Below are positions 52,575 to 62,509 of a DNA stretch of 64,000 nt, piece after piece. Source of the DNA: Acidobacteriaceae bacterium (GTDB taxonomy: Bacteria > Acidobacteriota > Terriglobia > Terriglobales > Acidobacteriaceae); NCBI GenBank assembly GCA_903642235.1, contig CAHJWL010000001.1, forward strand, positions 124,001-188,000, read 5' to 3'. Each line of letters begins with the position of its first letter. Position 1 is the first letter of the stretch. The translations under genes were made by a program, and so were the position numbers. The notes below the pieces were generated by a model, which was not told the DNA's origin, searched no databases, and saw nothing but the letters and a program-made list of their open reading frames with translations.

Positions 52575-54539
52575 TCAGTGCGTTGCTACCTGCTGGAGAT
52601 CGAGCACGAAGAGTTTTCCATCATCAAAGACGTGGCGCCGGGTCTGGGCGAGCTCCTCATATTGATGGTGGGCGTCCAGCTGCAGGGCGTTCTCACTATG
52701 GATCCACTGTGTGGCATGGGGGTCGTGCATGGTGTAAAGGGCGGCCTCATCGGTCAGCTCGACGCCGTCGTGGTACGAGTAGGCGAGATAGCGGATGCCT
52801 GAGCGCTGGAGGTACTCGGATAGCGCCTCACCGGACTGACGTGCCGGCCAGCCGGGTGGCAGGCTTGCTCCGCCGGGGACGTCAGCCATGTAGATGCGGT
52901 GGTGGCCGAAGTCGAGCAGAAAGGCGTAGGCGAGGGTCTCGAGAACGGCGCCGTCCTTCGGAATCGCAGCTTGAAGTGCGGCGTACTCGGCCCGAACGTC
53001 AGGCGAGGTGATGCGAAGGTCGGTCAGGCTGGCGCGGAAGGAGCGGAGATACCAGCCGTATTCGTAGGTAAAGGTGTTGAGGCCGACATAGACTGCGACG
53101 AGCAGGATGAAGGCGGCGCTGGCGAGCTCGACCAGGCGCCAGCGGCGGCCGTCCGAAGAACCTCCTGCGGGATAATTCACGCGGCTGGCGAAGACCGGAT
53201 AGAGCAGAAGGATCGCCGGCAGGATGCAGGGATAGTTGTAGCGACGGACGGAGTCGCCGCCGGTGGCGATGCCGACCAGAATGGAGGCGACGGCGGCGGC
53301 GATGGCGAGGGTCACAGCGGCGCGGCTGCCGGCATCGCGGCGGCCCCAGATCCAGATCGCCGCCGCGATGACCACCATGGGGAGATTAAAGGGCAGTACC
53401 TTCTTGGCAATGATGCGGAGATCGTAGTTGCCTGGCGGCGGATAGAGCCGGTAGCGACTGTAGTGGTAGCCCTGTCCGAGTGACGGGTAGAACCAGGTGG
53501 CCGAGGCCTGGTGGTTGGCGAGCATCCACGGGAACATGACCAGCAGGCAGCCGAAGCCAGCAATGGCAAGGACCTGAACACCGGCGAGCAGGCTGCCGCG
53601 TCGCGTCTCAAGCAGGGCGAAGACGACAAAGAAAAGCACGCCGTGGACGATATAGGTGGACTTGATGGTGCCGATGCCGCCGGCGATCAGGCCGAGCAGC
53701 AGGGCCTGCAGCCAGGGTTTGCGCGCGAGGGCTCCGGTGTCGGCGGCGACAGAGACCATGCCGAGGAACAGGGCGCTCGGCAGGATGACAAAGGTGAGAT
53801 TGAACTGCAGCTGCGGCATTGCGAGAACGAGCGCGGCAAAGGCGGCTGTCTGGGTGCGCGTGAGATTGAACTGGCGGGAGAGGCGAAAGGCGAGCAGGGC
53901 GAGCAGCAGCAGTCCAACGGCGCGATCGGCCATCTGCACGTCTTCGATGGGGAGAGCGGAGAGAACGAGGACCTCGAGGAAGTTGTTGCCGCCGAGCGAG
54001 GACATAATGCGCCGCTCGCTGAAGGGGTCAGACGCGAAGTGGTGCGTCTCGAGCATCTTTACGGGCGACGCGAGATAGAAGTTGTAGTCGTCGGAGATCT
54101 GGTAATAGGGAGTGTGAACGGAAGCACCGAGGCGCAGCGCGAACATCAGGGCGAAGGCAGTGAGCAGAGCTGTGGTGAGCCAGATACGGGTGCCTGGGGG
54201 CGGTACGGGCTGGTCAGCCGCAGGATTTACTGCGCCGCGCTGAACCCAGCCGAGAGCGCCTGCGACGAGGCCGAGCGCGAGAAAGCCGAAGAGTACGGGA
54301 GCGGTGATGAGGCCGCGGAGGTTGAGCACGCCGCCAAGAAGAAGGACGATACCGAAGCCTGCCACGGCCGCGGTGGCGAGTGCCACACGGCGGACACCGG
54401 CGAGGCGAAGCAGGAGACTGCCGTATCCGGCTACGCTCAGCAGGATCAGAACGGACCAGAGGATAGCGCCGGCGAAGTGCAGCAGAGAGAGGGCAGTGAT
54501 GGCTGGCAGCAGCGGCATGGGGATGCTGTCGGGGATCAC
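52575..54539 (-). CDS. Polytopic GT-C-like membrane protein
   Basis: The 654-residue protein has at least twelve hydrophobic segments (first at about 14-60, last at about 470-490) and a C-terminal soluble domain of about 160 residues. A loop after the third or fourth segment reads YYQISDDYNFYLASP; paired acidic residues in such a loop are typical of GT-C glycosyltransferases using lipid-linked sugars. I cannot name the family more closely. Its ATG overlaps the stop of the GT2 gene (ATGA), so the two are coupled, and the pair probably adds or moves sugars for a surface glycan. Confidence 0.65.
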   Translation of the reverse strand: MIPDSIPMPLLPAITALSLLHFAGAILWSVLILLSVAGYGSLLLRLAGVRRVALATAAVAGFGIVLLLGGVLNLRGLITAPVLFGFLALGLVAGALGWVQRGAVNPAADQPVPPPGTRIWLTTALLTAFALMFALRLGASVHTPYYQISDDYNFYLASPVKMLETHHFASDPFSERRIMSSLGGNNFLEVLVLSALPIEDVQMADRAVGLLLLALLAFRLSRQFNLTRTQTAAFAALVLAMPQLQFNLTFVILPSALFLGMVSVAADTGALARKPWLQALLLGLIAGGIGTIKSTYIVHGVLFFVVFALLETRRGSLLAGVQVLAIAGFGCLLVMFPWMLANHQASATWFYPSLGQGYHYSRYRLYPPPGNYDLRIIAKKVLPFNLPMVVIAAAIWIWGRRDAGSRAAVTLAIAAAVASILVGIATGGDSVRRYNYPCILPAILLLYPVFASRVNYPAGGSSDGRRWRLVELASAAFILLVAVYVGLNTFTYEYGWYLRSFRASLTDLRITSPDVRAEYAALQAAIPKDGAVLETLAYAFLLDFGHHRIYMADVPGGASLPPGWPARQSGEALSEYLQRSGIRYLAYSYHDGVELTDEAALYTMHDPHATQWIHSENALQLDAHHQYEELAQTRRHVFDDGKLFVLDLQQVATH

Positions 54540-55834
54540 GGCAGACGCTCCTGAATATTGGCTTCCTGCAGAGCTGCTTGCTGCAGGTTCCCCTCGCGAA
54601 CTGCCGCTTTGGCGGGCGATACGGGCTCGTGCTCGGAGCTCTCCGGCAGGTGGTGGCGCACGCTCAGCGCAAGAGTGCTGAGAAAGAAGCTGAAGAGCAT
54701 GGTTTCGACGCCGAGCGCCATGGCCGTCGCGGCCGGGATGACCAGCCGGGCGGTCTGGCTGAGCTCGAGCTCGCCAAAGGCCTGCCGCTTCCAGGTGACG
54801 ACCGAATAGATAGCCAGACCGAGGCCGGTCAGGAGGAGCAGGAGTCCGGCGAGAAGCCCGCGCTCGGTCGAGAGACTCTCTGAGAGCTCCTTCGAGCGAC
54901 GGCTGGTGGGATAGAGGTTTTCCTGCACGGCATAGGCACGGGAGAGCTGCGCGAACATGAGGCCCTGAAATCCGATCAGCAGCCCGAACGCGCAGTAGAT
55001 CAGGGTGTCGATGTCGAAATGCAGGTTGCCAAGGGTGACAGGGCCGGCCTCGATCAGTCCACCAAGCACCAGGGCAACCACCATGAGGGCAACGCCGGGG
55101 AAGAGGAAGAGCCAGTTGGGGCTGAGCAGCAGCATAAAGCGGAGATGCCGCCAGCCGTCGCGCCAGGGTCGGAGATGGGGCGGCCGGCTGCGGCCGTCAG
55201 GCGAGAGTGTTGTGGGGACTTCGGCGAGGCGCATACGCATCTGCGTGGCCTTGATGACCATCTCGGAGGCAAACTCCATGCCGGTGGTGTGGAGGTCCAT
55301 GCGGAGAAAGGCGTCTTTTGAAAACCCCCGAATGCCGCAGTGGAAATCTCCGAGCGACGAGCGGAAGAGCAGCTTGCCGATGCCGGAGAGAATCGGATTC
55401 CCAATATAGCGATTCTTCCAGGGCATGGCGCCGGGCTTGATCTCGCCGGCGAAGCGGTTGCCCATGACCAGATCGTTTCCCTGGCGCAATTTTTGAACGA
55501 ACGCGCCGAGGTTTGAGAAGTCATAGCTGTCGTCGGAGTCGCCCATGATGAGATAGCGCCCGCGCGCCGCCATGCACGCGGCGTAGAGAGCCGCGCCATA
55601 GCCGCGGACAGGCACATCGATAACCCGGGCGCCGAGCGCGAGCGCGATGGACTGTGAGCCGTCGGTCGAGCCATTGTCGCCAAGGATGATCTCGCCCGCG
55701 ATGCCGGAGGTACGCAGGAAGAGTTGCGCCTTTTCCAGGCAGATCGCGAGCGTCTCCGCTTCGTTCAGGCACGGCATGACGATGGTCAGTTCTACAGTGT
55801 TGATCTGCGCGCTGATTGTGAACCCACCTTCCAT
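54536..55834 (-). CDS. GT2 glycosyltransferase, dolichyl-phosphate sugar synthase-like
   Basis: This 432-residue protein has an N-terminal GT-A domain (about 15-235) with TIVMPCLNEAETLAICLEKA, the nucleotide-site ILGDNGSTDGSQ and the metal-binding DSDDSYDFSNLG (about 95). Four or so C-terminal membrane segments follow (about 250-385). This matches bacterial synthases that load a sugar onto polyprenyl phosphate. It would supply the lipid-linked donor for the GT-C-like protein with which it overlaps by four bases. ATG 55834 is chosen just before the catalytic domain; the frame is open to 55873. Confidence 0.87.
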   Translation of the reverse strand: MEGGFTISAQINTVELTIVMPCLNEAETLAICLEKAQLFLRTSGIAGEIILGDNGSTDGSQSIALALGARVIDVPVRGYGAALYAACMAARGRYLIMGDSDDSYDFSNLGAFVQKLRQGNDLVMGNRFAGEIKPGAMPWKNRYIGNPILSGIGKLLFRSSLGDFHCGIRGFSKDAFLRMDLHTTGMEFASEMVIKATQMRMRLAEVPTTLSPDGRSRPPHLRPWRDGWRHLRFMLLLSPNWLFLFPGVALMVVALVLGGLIEAGPVTLGNLHFDIDTLIYCAFGLLIGFQGLMFAQLSRAYAVQENLYPTSRRSKELSESLSTERGLLAGLLLLLTGLGLAIYSVVTWKRQAFGELELSQTARLVIPAATAMALGVETMLFSFFLSTLALSVRHHLPESSEHEPVSPAKAAVREGNLQQAALQEANIQERLP

Positions 55835-56052
55835 GCGATTGGGCCGGCAGAGCCTCAAGCACCCCACGCACACGCCGCCAGAGTAACATCCTGGGAGATA
55901 CCTGAGGTCTGCAACTCCAGTTATCGGCAGGTTCGGGCCGGCATGTAACTCCCAGGGATTTCTGCTGTAAACGCGAGAGAGCAGCTCGTGCCTCCGCGAT
56001 GGTGAATCGCCTTTGCAGGAGGCGAAGACTGCCCCAGCACAACAGGAAGGCC

Positions 56053-57699
56053 CTAGTGCTGCAGCTGGTTGACGCTTGGCTGCTGACCAAGCTTCGAGAC
56101 GAGACTTCTCGGCAGAGGCTGGCGCCGCCGGTGAACGGGTGAGTGGTAGCCCGCGGCTGGGTCGAGGCGGTAGAGGATGATCAGGTTCCGATCCGGATCG
56201 TCGAGCGCGGGGAAGGCCGCGATGCGCTCGAGGTGATACTGCGGCGTAAGCGCGTCCATCTTATCGTCGTCCACCTGATTCCAACTGACGTACCATCCAG
56301 GCTTATAGAGGGCGACACGCTCCTCAAGCTCGAGGGTGCCGAAGTCGTCGCAGATGGAGGGCAGGCCGGTCATCAGCGAGAGGTCGGAGCCGCTGATCGA
56401 GAGCAGCAATCTGCTGTGGGCGCGCTCAGCATTCACGAGAGTCTCTATGCGGCGCGCCGCCGTAAGAAAGGTGTACTCCGGCCTTCGAACATAGGAGAGG
56501 GTGACCCGCGCATCGAGCGCAAGGGCCACAAGCAGCAGAGCGGCGACGCTGGCCGAGGCGATCCGTGTGGAAAGCAGAAAGGCTCCACCCGGGCCTGGAC
56601 GCTCCACACCGGGTGTCTTGCGCGTCCAGGCAAGCTCCACAACAAGAGTCAGCAGCAGGGTAAGCGGCACGGCGACGACAAGGTAGTACCGCGGCTGCAA
56701 ATTATTGTGGTAAGCGAGAAAGCACATGTAGCCAAGCGCCCAGAGCAGCAGCGACATGGCCGCGGGATTTGCACGAAGACGGGGCCAGAGAAGGGTTGCA
56801 CCCGCCCCGAGCAGGGCCAACGGGAAGAGCAGCGATCCCATCCACCGTCCGTCGCGCATGGTGTTCAGGAGCACGTCAGCAGCGGTTGCGAGTGTGATGC
56901 CGGTATAGGCGTTGGCGCTGAACAGGTAGCGGTAATCCTCAAGAAACCGGGGCCGAACAAAGAAGCCGAAATACAGCAGCCAGAGACCTAGCCCCGACGT
57001 GGCGGCGACGGCTCCCCATCGCAGCAGAAGACGGAGTTGGAATCCGCAGCGGGAGGCGAGCATCCAGGCGATCGATGGCAGAAGAAAGATTGCCGTGGTC
57101 TTGGTGAGGACCATGAGAGGCAGCAGACACCCGAGAAGAAGGGGCGGAAGCAGGCGGCGTGCGCGGCCTGGCGCGAAGGGTGCCACGGTAGAGGCGACCA
57201 GCAGAGATAACAGCGTGAGAAGTATCAGCAGCGGCTCAAGAATGGCCATGCGCATGAAGGCGTAGCAGAACGGATTTGCGACCAGCAGAAGAACCGCGGC
57301 GGCAGGGGCAAGGCTCACGGCGGCCTGCGGTCCGCGAGTGATCCGAAGAGCCCGCGAGAGGAACACGTAGGAGCAGAGCAGCGTCAGGCCGAAGACGCTG
57401 ACCACCAAGGCACGCGCCGGAACAATGCCGACCCCGGTGAAGCGGAATAACAGGCCCTCTACAAGTGGCCAGACCGGCAACGCCGCAGCAGGGTTAAAGT
57501 CTCCGCGCACATACCAGTGGCCAAGAGCAAAGTGACGAATCGCCGCATCGCCGTACCACCCCTCGTCGGTATACTTCGCCCAATCCATCCAAGGCGAGTG
57601 GTTGGGAAAGTCAGCTGAAAGGTGAAAAAAATAAAGGGCGAAGAGCAGGGCAGACAGGGTAAGGAACACCCCTCGCGCTGTTCGTCGTCGCCAGAACAA
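56053..57699 (-). CDS. GT39/ArnT-like membrane glycosyltransferase
   Basis: This 548-residue protein has about eleven membrane segments. The first periplasmic loop carries MDWAKYTDEGWYGDAAIRHF (about 38-57), where the Asp-Glu pair is the catalytic signature of PMT/ArnT-type GT-C enzymes that take sugars from polyprenyl phosphate. A smaller soluble C-terminal part (about 430-548) follows. TTG 57699 is the start, with AGGAG six bases upstream. It is the last gene of the row acyltransferase, polymerase, ABC permease, this gene, all on the minus strand. The acceptor is unknown. Confidence 0.82.
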   Translation of the reverse strand: MFWRRRTARGVFLTLSALLFALYFFHLSADFPNHSPWMDWAKYTDEGWYGDAAIRHFALGHWYVRGDFNPAAALPVWPLVEGLLFRFTGVGIVPARALVVSVFGLTLLCSYVFLSRALRITRGPQAAVSLAPAAAVLLLVANPFCYAFMRMAILEPLLILLTLLSLLVASTVAPFAPGRARRLLPPLLLGCLLPLMVLTKTTAIFLLPSIAWMLASRCGFQLRLLLRWGAVAATSGLGLWLLYFGFFVRPRFLEDYRYLFSANAYTGITLATAADVLLNTMRDGRWMGSLLFPLALLGAGATLLWPRLRANPAAMSLLLWALGYMCFLAYHNNLQPRYYLVVAVPLTLLLTLVVELAWTRKTPGVERPGPGGAFLLSTRIASASVAALLLVALALDARVTLSYVRRPEYTFLTAARRIETLVNAERAHSRLLLSISGSDLSLMTGLPSICDDFGTLELEERVALYKPGWYVSWNQVDDDKMDALTPQYHLERIAAFPALDDPDRNLIILYRLDPAAGYHSPVHRRRQPLPRSLVSKLGQQPSVNQLQH

Positions 57700-57820
57700 T
57701 GCTGTCTCCTATCGCCTGTGAGCCTTTTGACTCGATCCGGGGTTCAGCCGCCCATCCTTCTCGATCTTCTCGATCTCTGCGCCATGCATGTGCGGAAGAA
57801 GTCTACGGGACCGCTACGAT

Positions 57821-58924
57821 CTATTCGTATGCCAGGGCGTCGATCGGATCCTTGCGCGCTGCCTTCAGTGCTGGATACAGCGCACCCAGCATGGCGCCGG
57901 TGAATGCAATCGAGACTGAAAGCAGAATCCAGTGCGGCGTCACGGTGAAGTCGGTTCGTGGCGACTTGATGTGGAGAACCGTTCGCAGCAACAGCGTAAA
58001 GCCTATGCCAACGAGAATGCCGGTCAGTGCCAGCAGGCCCGTCTCGCGTAGAACGACGGAGACGATATAGCTGCCCGAGGCGCCAAGTGACTTCAGCACG
58101 CCGATCTCGCGCGTTCGTTCCATGACTGCCGTATACATTGACTGAAAGATGACCAGAAAGCCGATGACGACCGCAATCCCGATCACGATGCGCATGGCGA
58201 TGTTGAAGCCTGGCAGGTGCTCCGGCGTCATCAGGCTCATCCATTGGTCGAGCGTCTGCACATCGTATTGCTGCATGCCAGGTGTGGCCGCAATCTCTTG
58301 TTTGACAGCAGGCTGATGTGTGAGGTCATCAGTCTTCACGTAAAAGGCGTTCGCCTTGCCGGGGTTATTCGTGATCTCACCCATCGTCCTCAGCGGGATG
58401 AATTTTCGGCCGCCCTTTCCATGTTCGACGATGCCGCAGATACGAAAGGTATGGTGGAGAATCTCAAGCGTATCCCCCACTTTGTGCCCGGCATCAGAGT
58501 GCGCGAGATAGTCGTCAATGATGACGTCATCGGGACCGCGGAAAGGTCCCCCCTCGAGAAAAATGAAAGGTTTCAAGGCATTGAAGCTGTTGAAATCGAT
58601 GCCGAAGATGTTTTCGAGCGTGGACCCCATCGACATCTGCACGTTGACCGGCGAGGCGACGGCAACATGTGGCAAAGAGGCAATCACGTCCGCGACCTTC
58701 ACCGACGTGGCAGCGGAACTAAGAGCAGCGAAGTTTGTGGTGCTGCTGGGACGTACAAACATGTCCAGACCGATGCCGCTAGTCTGAGCCTTGTTTCCGT
58801 TGAGCATGCCCAGCATGATCCCAGCGATCGACAGGATCATGGTTACTTCGATTGCAACAGCCAGCGCGCTGATGAGCGAACGCAGCGGGCGATGCACGAG
58901 ATTGCCGACGACAAGGCGATTCAT
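57821..58924 (-). CDS. FtsX/MacB-type ABC transporter permease
   Basis: The 367-residue protein has one N-terminal membrane segment (about 17-42), a periplasmic MacB-like core domain (about 45-235) and three C-terminal membrane segments (about 243-268, 295-320, 335-355) in the FtsX layout. ERTREIGVLKSLGASGSYIV (about 275) is the typical cytoplasmic coupling loop, and the C-terminus ends ALKAARKDPIDALAYE, as in MacB/LolC permeases. No ATPase gene is nearby in the window, so its partner must be encoded elsewhere. Its place among polysaccharide genes hints at envelope export but does not prove it. Confidence 0.87.
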   Translation of the reverse strand: MNRLVVGNLVHRPLRSLISALAVAIEVTMILSIAGIMLGMLNGNKAQTSGIGLDMFVRPSSTTNFAALSSAATSVKVADVIASLPHVAVASPVNVQMSMGSTLENIFGIDFNSFNALKPFIFLEGGPFRGPDDVIIDDYLAHSDAGHKVGDTLEILHHTFRICGIVEHGKGGRKFIPLRTMGEITNNPGKANAFYVKTDDLTHQPAVKQEIAATPGMQQYDVQTLDQWMSLMTPEHLPGFNIAMRIVIGIAVVIGFLVIFQSMYTAVMERTREIGVLKSLGASGSYIVSVVLRETGLLALTGILVGIGFTLLLRTVLHIKSPRTDFTVTPHWILLSVSIAFTGAMLGALYPALKAARKDPIDALAYE

Positions 58925-58971
58925 GTGGTTCCAGTCTATGCGATCAGTACGCCGAGCCCAGGCAAAGAGAC

Positions 58972-60498
58972 TTACCGCTCTTCCGCGACGGAGGGCTGAA
59001 GAGGTCTTCGGCGGACGGCTTGCAGCGGAGCAGGTATGCGTCTATCGCCTGCCTTTGTGCCTGGCCCGATGAACAGGCCGCCGAGAATCGGCATGACATA
59101 CCCGGTAAGAACGGCCGCAAAGGTGATCGCGAAGGTGATATAGCCCATGGCATAGACGATGCCGGCGAGCAGGCCTTCCGGAGCAATATGGGCAAAGTAG
59201 GTCAGCACGAGCAGACCCCAGGGGCTCCGTCGGACGTCACCGCAGAGGGAGTCAAAAAGCAGAAACAGCATGAGCCACAGGCATGGAACGAGCACCAGCA
59301 TGCCAACCCACCGGCCAAGATGGAAGGCCTCGCCTGCTGGGGAAAACGACACGCCTGTGCTCAGATCATCTTCGGCAATATTGACGCCTGCTTCATGGGC
59401 ATAGATGTTGCCCCAGAGGAACTGGGGCTTACCGGGCCAGAAAGCATGCGGGACGAGGTTTTCAAAGTCTTCAAGCACGGGGTAGTAGCCCTCAGGACCC
59501 TGCCGCTCTGTCGCGTCGATGAGCATGTCGTCAAACGAGATCATCTGCAGACGATCGAAGATGCCGTGCGGCTTGTTGAAATAGCCGGCAGACTGGCCGA
59601 CCTGGTCCGCTGCTTGCTGCGCCTCGTAACTTCGGCGAAGCTTCGGCAGATCGGAAAGCAGCAAAACAGCTGTTTCGAGACTTGGGCCAAGGCCTGGTCG
59701 CATGAGCGTGCGCCCATATTGGGAGTACGGCACCATGTAGTAGGAGAGGAAGAGCATAGCCAGAGCGCCGGTAACCAGCTGCGCCAGGCTTAATCGCAGT
59801 CGCTGCGCGCCCGCCGCCAAGGCCCAACAGATCACCGGAGTGAAAAAGGCTTCCTTGGAGAAGCCGAAGAAGCCGCCGAGAACCAACAGGGTAGCCGCTG
59901 CTGTAAGGACCGGTATGCTCAAGCTGCGGCGTCCGCCGGACTTACGAATGGCATTCGTCACTCCAAGGATGATGGCAAGCTCGCAAAAGCGATTAATCTG
60001 AAAGAGAGCGCTGATCGCAGTGCCGGAGCCGCGGTCAACGGTTCGTGTCGCAACCGAGAGGATGATGCCGAGGACCAGGCAGCCGACAGTCGCGCGGGAG
60101 AGGTTGTTGTCGCCCACCAGGTTCTCAAGGAAGGGCCGCTTCTTCGCAAACTTTCGCGAGGCCGCCGCCGCCAGCAATAGGCCAAGGCTGGAGACGGCGT
60201 AGACCGTAATCGTAAGGTGTGGTCGTAGGAGATTGCTCTCGCCCCGCTCTCCCACGAAGGCCTTTACGGACAAGCCAAGGATCACTGCCAGCACACTGTA
60301 AAAGAAGATGTAGCCGCCCGAGGGCCGTGTGAGGCCGCCGGCGACGTTGAAGGCCAGTGTGGCAATCACGATAAAGAGAAACGAGCAGGCGCTGAAGTAA
60401 AGACCGGTATGTTCCAGTTGCTGCAGGAGGAACAGGCCTGACGCGTACAGGAATGCATACAGCAGCGGAATGCGGTCCGGCAGGGAGATGCGAAACAT
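58972..60498 (-). CDS. Wzy-like O-antigen polymerase family membrane protein
   Basis: The 508-residue protein has about ten to twelve membrane segments and a large central loop (about 270-375) with FDRLQMISFDDMLIDATERQ and FENLVPHAFWPGKPQFLWGN, resembling the periplasmic loop of O-antigen/EPS repeat-unit polymerases. Such enzymes join undecaprenyl-linked repeat units in the periplasm. The assignment rests on topology and this loop, because these proteins share little sequence. ATG 60498 has GGGAGAG upstream and starts two bases after the acyltransferase stop, so both are co-transcribed. Confidence 0.7.
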   Translation of the reverse strand: MFRISLPDRIPLLYAFLYASGLFLLQQLEHTGLYFSACSFLFIVIATLAFNVAGGLTRPSGGYIFFYSVLAVILGLSVKAFVGERGESNLLRPHLTITVYAVSSLGLLLAAAASRKFAKKRPFLENLVGDNNLSRATVGCLVLGIILSVATRTVDRGSGTAISALFQINRFCELAIILGVTNAIRKSGGRRSLSIPVLTAAATLLVLGGFFGFSKEAFFTPVICWALAAGAQRLRLSLAQLVTGALAMLFLSYYMVPYSQYGRTLMRPGLGPSLETAVLLLSDLPKLRRSYEAQQAADQVGQSAGYFNKPHGIFDRLQMISFDDMLIDATERQGPEGYYPVLEDFENLVPHAFWPGKPQFLWGNIYAHEAGVNIAEDDLSTGVSFSPAGEAFHLGRWVGMLVLVPCLWLMLFLLFDSLCGDVRRSPWGLLVLTYFAHIAPEGLLAGIVYAMGYITFAITFAAVLTGYVMPILGGLFIGPGTKAGDRRIPAPLQAVRRRPLQPSVAEER

Positions 60499-60500
60499 AG

Positions 60501-61724
60501 CTACTCTCCCGCCGCCCGGGCAGCCTGCGCCCGCACGGGTACTTCGTTTGTGTGGTTCTCGATCCGATCGTTACTGTGGACCTCGAGAGCCGGTGCCTGG
60601 TACGTATGGGCTCTGCGCAGCAAACGATTGCGGAGGCGCAGCGCCGGTTGTTCGATGAGGGTGTAAGAAAGCTCAGCGGCGACCAGAACGGCGATCCAGT
60701 TAAGAGGAAAGCGGCCAAGCCAGCTCACTCCGGCGAAGACGCCTGCATTGAGGTGATGAAGGAAGAGCGTCTGCCACAGATACATGCTGTAGGAGAGAAC
60801 GCCGATGTGCGTGACGAAGGAAGCATTGAGCGCACGGCCGGGCAGGCTGGCGGGATTGCGTATGGTCCACAGCAGGACAGCGACGATCAGCACGCCGGTG
60901 TAGGTCTCTCCTAGAGGAAAGTTCCAGTAGTTCTGAAAGCGCATTTCGAGGTAGCTGCCCAGAACCAGACCGGCAACGGGGAGCCACGTAACGCGCGTGA
61001 CTCCGCGATACAGACGTTCAAAGCGATCAGAGCCTTCGAGCAGCGCGGCCGCGCAGCCGAACATCAGGGCATCGGCGTGCATATGGAAGCCGGCGCTCTG
61101 GTGAAGGAAAGAGTTGTGCGTGCGGAAGCTCGCGATGCGGATCAGCGGAGACAGCACGATGACGGCGCACGCGATGGAGGCAGCGCGATTTCTGCCAGAG
61201 CTGCCCCGCACACGCAGGCAAAAAATCAGAAGGACCGGCCAGATGAGGTAGAACTGCTCTTCGACGCTCAACGACCAGAAGTGCTCGATCGCCCAGCAGT
61301 TGGAGCTCGCCGCATAGTTATGAAAGAAGAAGAGCGCGCTGACGACGTCCCACCGGGTGAGCGCCAGCCGGCCGGCAGCGCTGAGCAGAACGAGGACGGC
61401 GACGTAGACATAGAGTGGCGGCAGGATGCGAAAGGCTCGCTTCAGGTAAAAGCCGGACATGCTTATCATGCCGCGCGACTCCTGCTCATGCAGCAGCAGG
61501 CGCGTGATGAGATAGCCACTGATGACGAAGAAGATAGTGACGCCCAGCGAGCCATTCAGGACGACCGACCACGCCAGGCCCGGAAGGTGATCCGGATAAT
61601 CGGCGCCAAAGCGCTGCACCGTATGCAGGCCCATAACCATGGTAATGGAGAGTGCGCGTAGACCGTCGAGGCTGGGAATGCGGCGAAGAGAGGCCGTGCG
61701 CGCCGGGGTGTCGTCTGCAGTCAT
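60501..61724 (-). CDS. Acyltransferase 3 family (OafA/YrhL-like)
   Basis: The 407-residue integral membrane protein has about ten segments. The family's early motif is present as IPSLDGLRALSITMVMGLHT (about 16-35), as are the FFVISGYLITRLLLHE (about 65) and EHFWSLSVEEQFYLIWPVLL (about 145) signatures; the His in GLHT and the Glu-Glu pair are expected to be functional. Such enzymes add acetyl or other acyl groups to surface sugars. ATG 61724 is selected just before the conserved core; the frame is open to 61943. Its location next to the Wzy-like gene supports a role in decorating the polymer. Confidence 0.88.
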   Translation of the reverse strand: MTADDTPARTASLRRIPSLDGLRALSITMVMGLHTVQRFGADYPDHLPGLAWSVVLNGSLGVTIFFVISGYLITRLLLHEQESRGMISMSGFYLKRAFRILPPLYVYVAVLVLLSAAGRLALTRWDVVSALFFFHNYAASSNCWAIEHFWSLSVEEQFYLIWPVLLIFCLRVRGSSGRNRAASIACAVIVLSPLIRIASFRTHNSFLHQSAGFHMHADALMFGCAAALLEGSDRFERLYRGVTRVTWLPVAGLVLGSYLEMRFQNYWNFPLGETYTGVLIVAVLLWTIRNPASLPGRALNASFVTHIGVLSYSMYLWQTLFLHHLNAGVFAGVSWLGRFPLNWIAVLVAAELSYTLIEQPALRLRNRLLRRAHTYQAPALEVHSNDRIENHTNEVPVRAQAARAAGE

Positions 61725-61863
61725 GGGGGTACTGGTGAGGGTCCGCTGTGCAGATTGTACCCGTCTGTCTCTTTGACTCCATACCCCGACCGGGCTATGC
61801 TCCGGACAACCGCGGGCTGCCGACGTTGCGGAGACGGTCCAGGATCCAGGCTGAGCGGAGTGA

Positions 61864-62349
61864 ATGGAGACATTCTCGGACGACTTAAGACGGGAACGCG
61901 AGCGGCAAGGGATCTCGTTGGCCGCGATCAGCCAGGCGACCAAGGTCTCAGAGCGTCATCTGCGCGCGCTGGAAGCAGGCGACCTCGCCAGCTTGCCGGG
62001 AGGGGTCTTTCGCCGGGGCATCCTCCGGGGTTATCTTGCCGCGCTGCATCTTGATCCGGCGCCCTGGCTGAGCCGTTTAGAGCACTGCATGGCCGCGGTT
62101 GAGGCACCTGCCGGTTCGCCCGAGACGATCGCAGCCTTTGCGGAGAACATAAGCCGGAACCGGATGGAGACGCCGCGCGAACCGACTCGATGGCCCGGTG
62201 TAGTTGCCATGCTGCTGCTCCTGCTCGTCTTCGGCTGGTGCGTCTGGCGCTTCGCCCTCCATGGTCATGTTGTACTCTCGCGTTCGGGGCGACCGCTGCA
62301 GACAATCGGGTTGCGGCGGCTGTCTGTAGCGAGCTTGACTCCTCTCTGA
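61864..62349 (+). CDS. Short RodZ-like HTH membrane protein
   Basis: This 161-residue protein has an N-terminal RodZ-type helix-turn-helix (about 1-70: GISLAAISQATKVSERHLRA, GVFRRGILRGYLAAL), a linker and one transmembrane segment (about 118-138). Only about 20 residues lie outside the membrane, whereas full RodZ proteins have a large periplasmic domain. It may therefore be a truncated RodZ paralogue or a small regulator. In cell-shape RodZ the HTH binds MreB. It is transcribed toward metK, which starts 160 bases downstream. Confidence 0.78.
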   Translation: METFSDDLRRERERQGISLAAISQATKVSERHLRALEAGDLASLPGGVFRRGILRGYLAALHLDPAPWLSRLEHCMAAVEAPAGSPETIAAFAENISRNRMETPREPTRWPGVVAMLLLLLVFGWCVWRFALHGHVVLSRSGRPLQTIGLRRLSVASLTPL

Positions 62350-62509
62350 AGAAGCTCTTCGACGCTTCTCCGCCGCTTGATGCGGCAGCTTGCCATTCGC
62401 CTGGGATCTACGGCAAACGGCTGCGGCGCTTTGCTCGACCTCTGCCGATCTGCGTAAAATGATCGCTGATTGAAGCTCCCCTATCCGCACCATCCCTGGA
62501 GGAAGTTCC

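Noticed and set aside
62350-62509. SAM riboswitch in the metK leader
   Set aside because: No arrangement of helices or conserved core of the SAM riboswitch classes I know could be recognised in this short leader.
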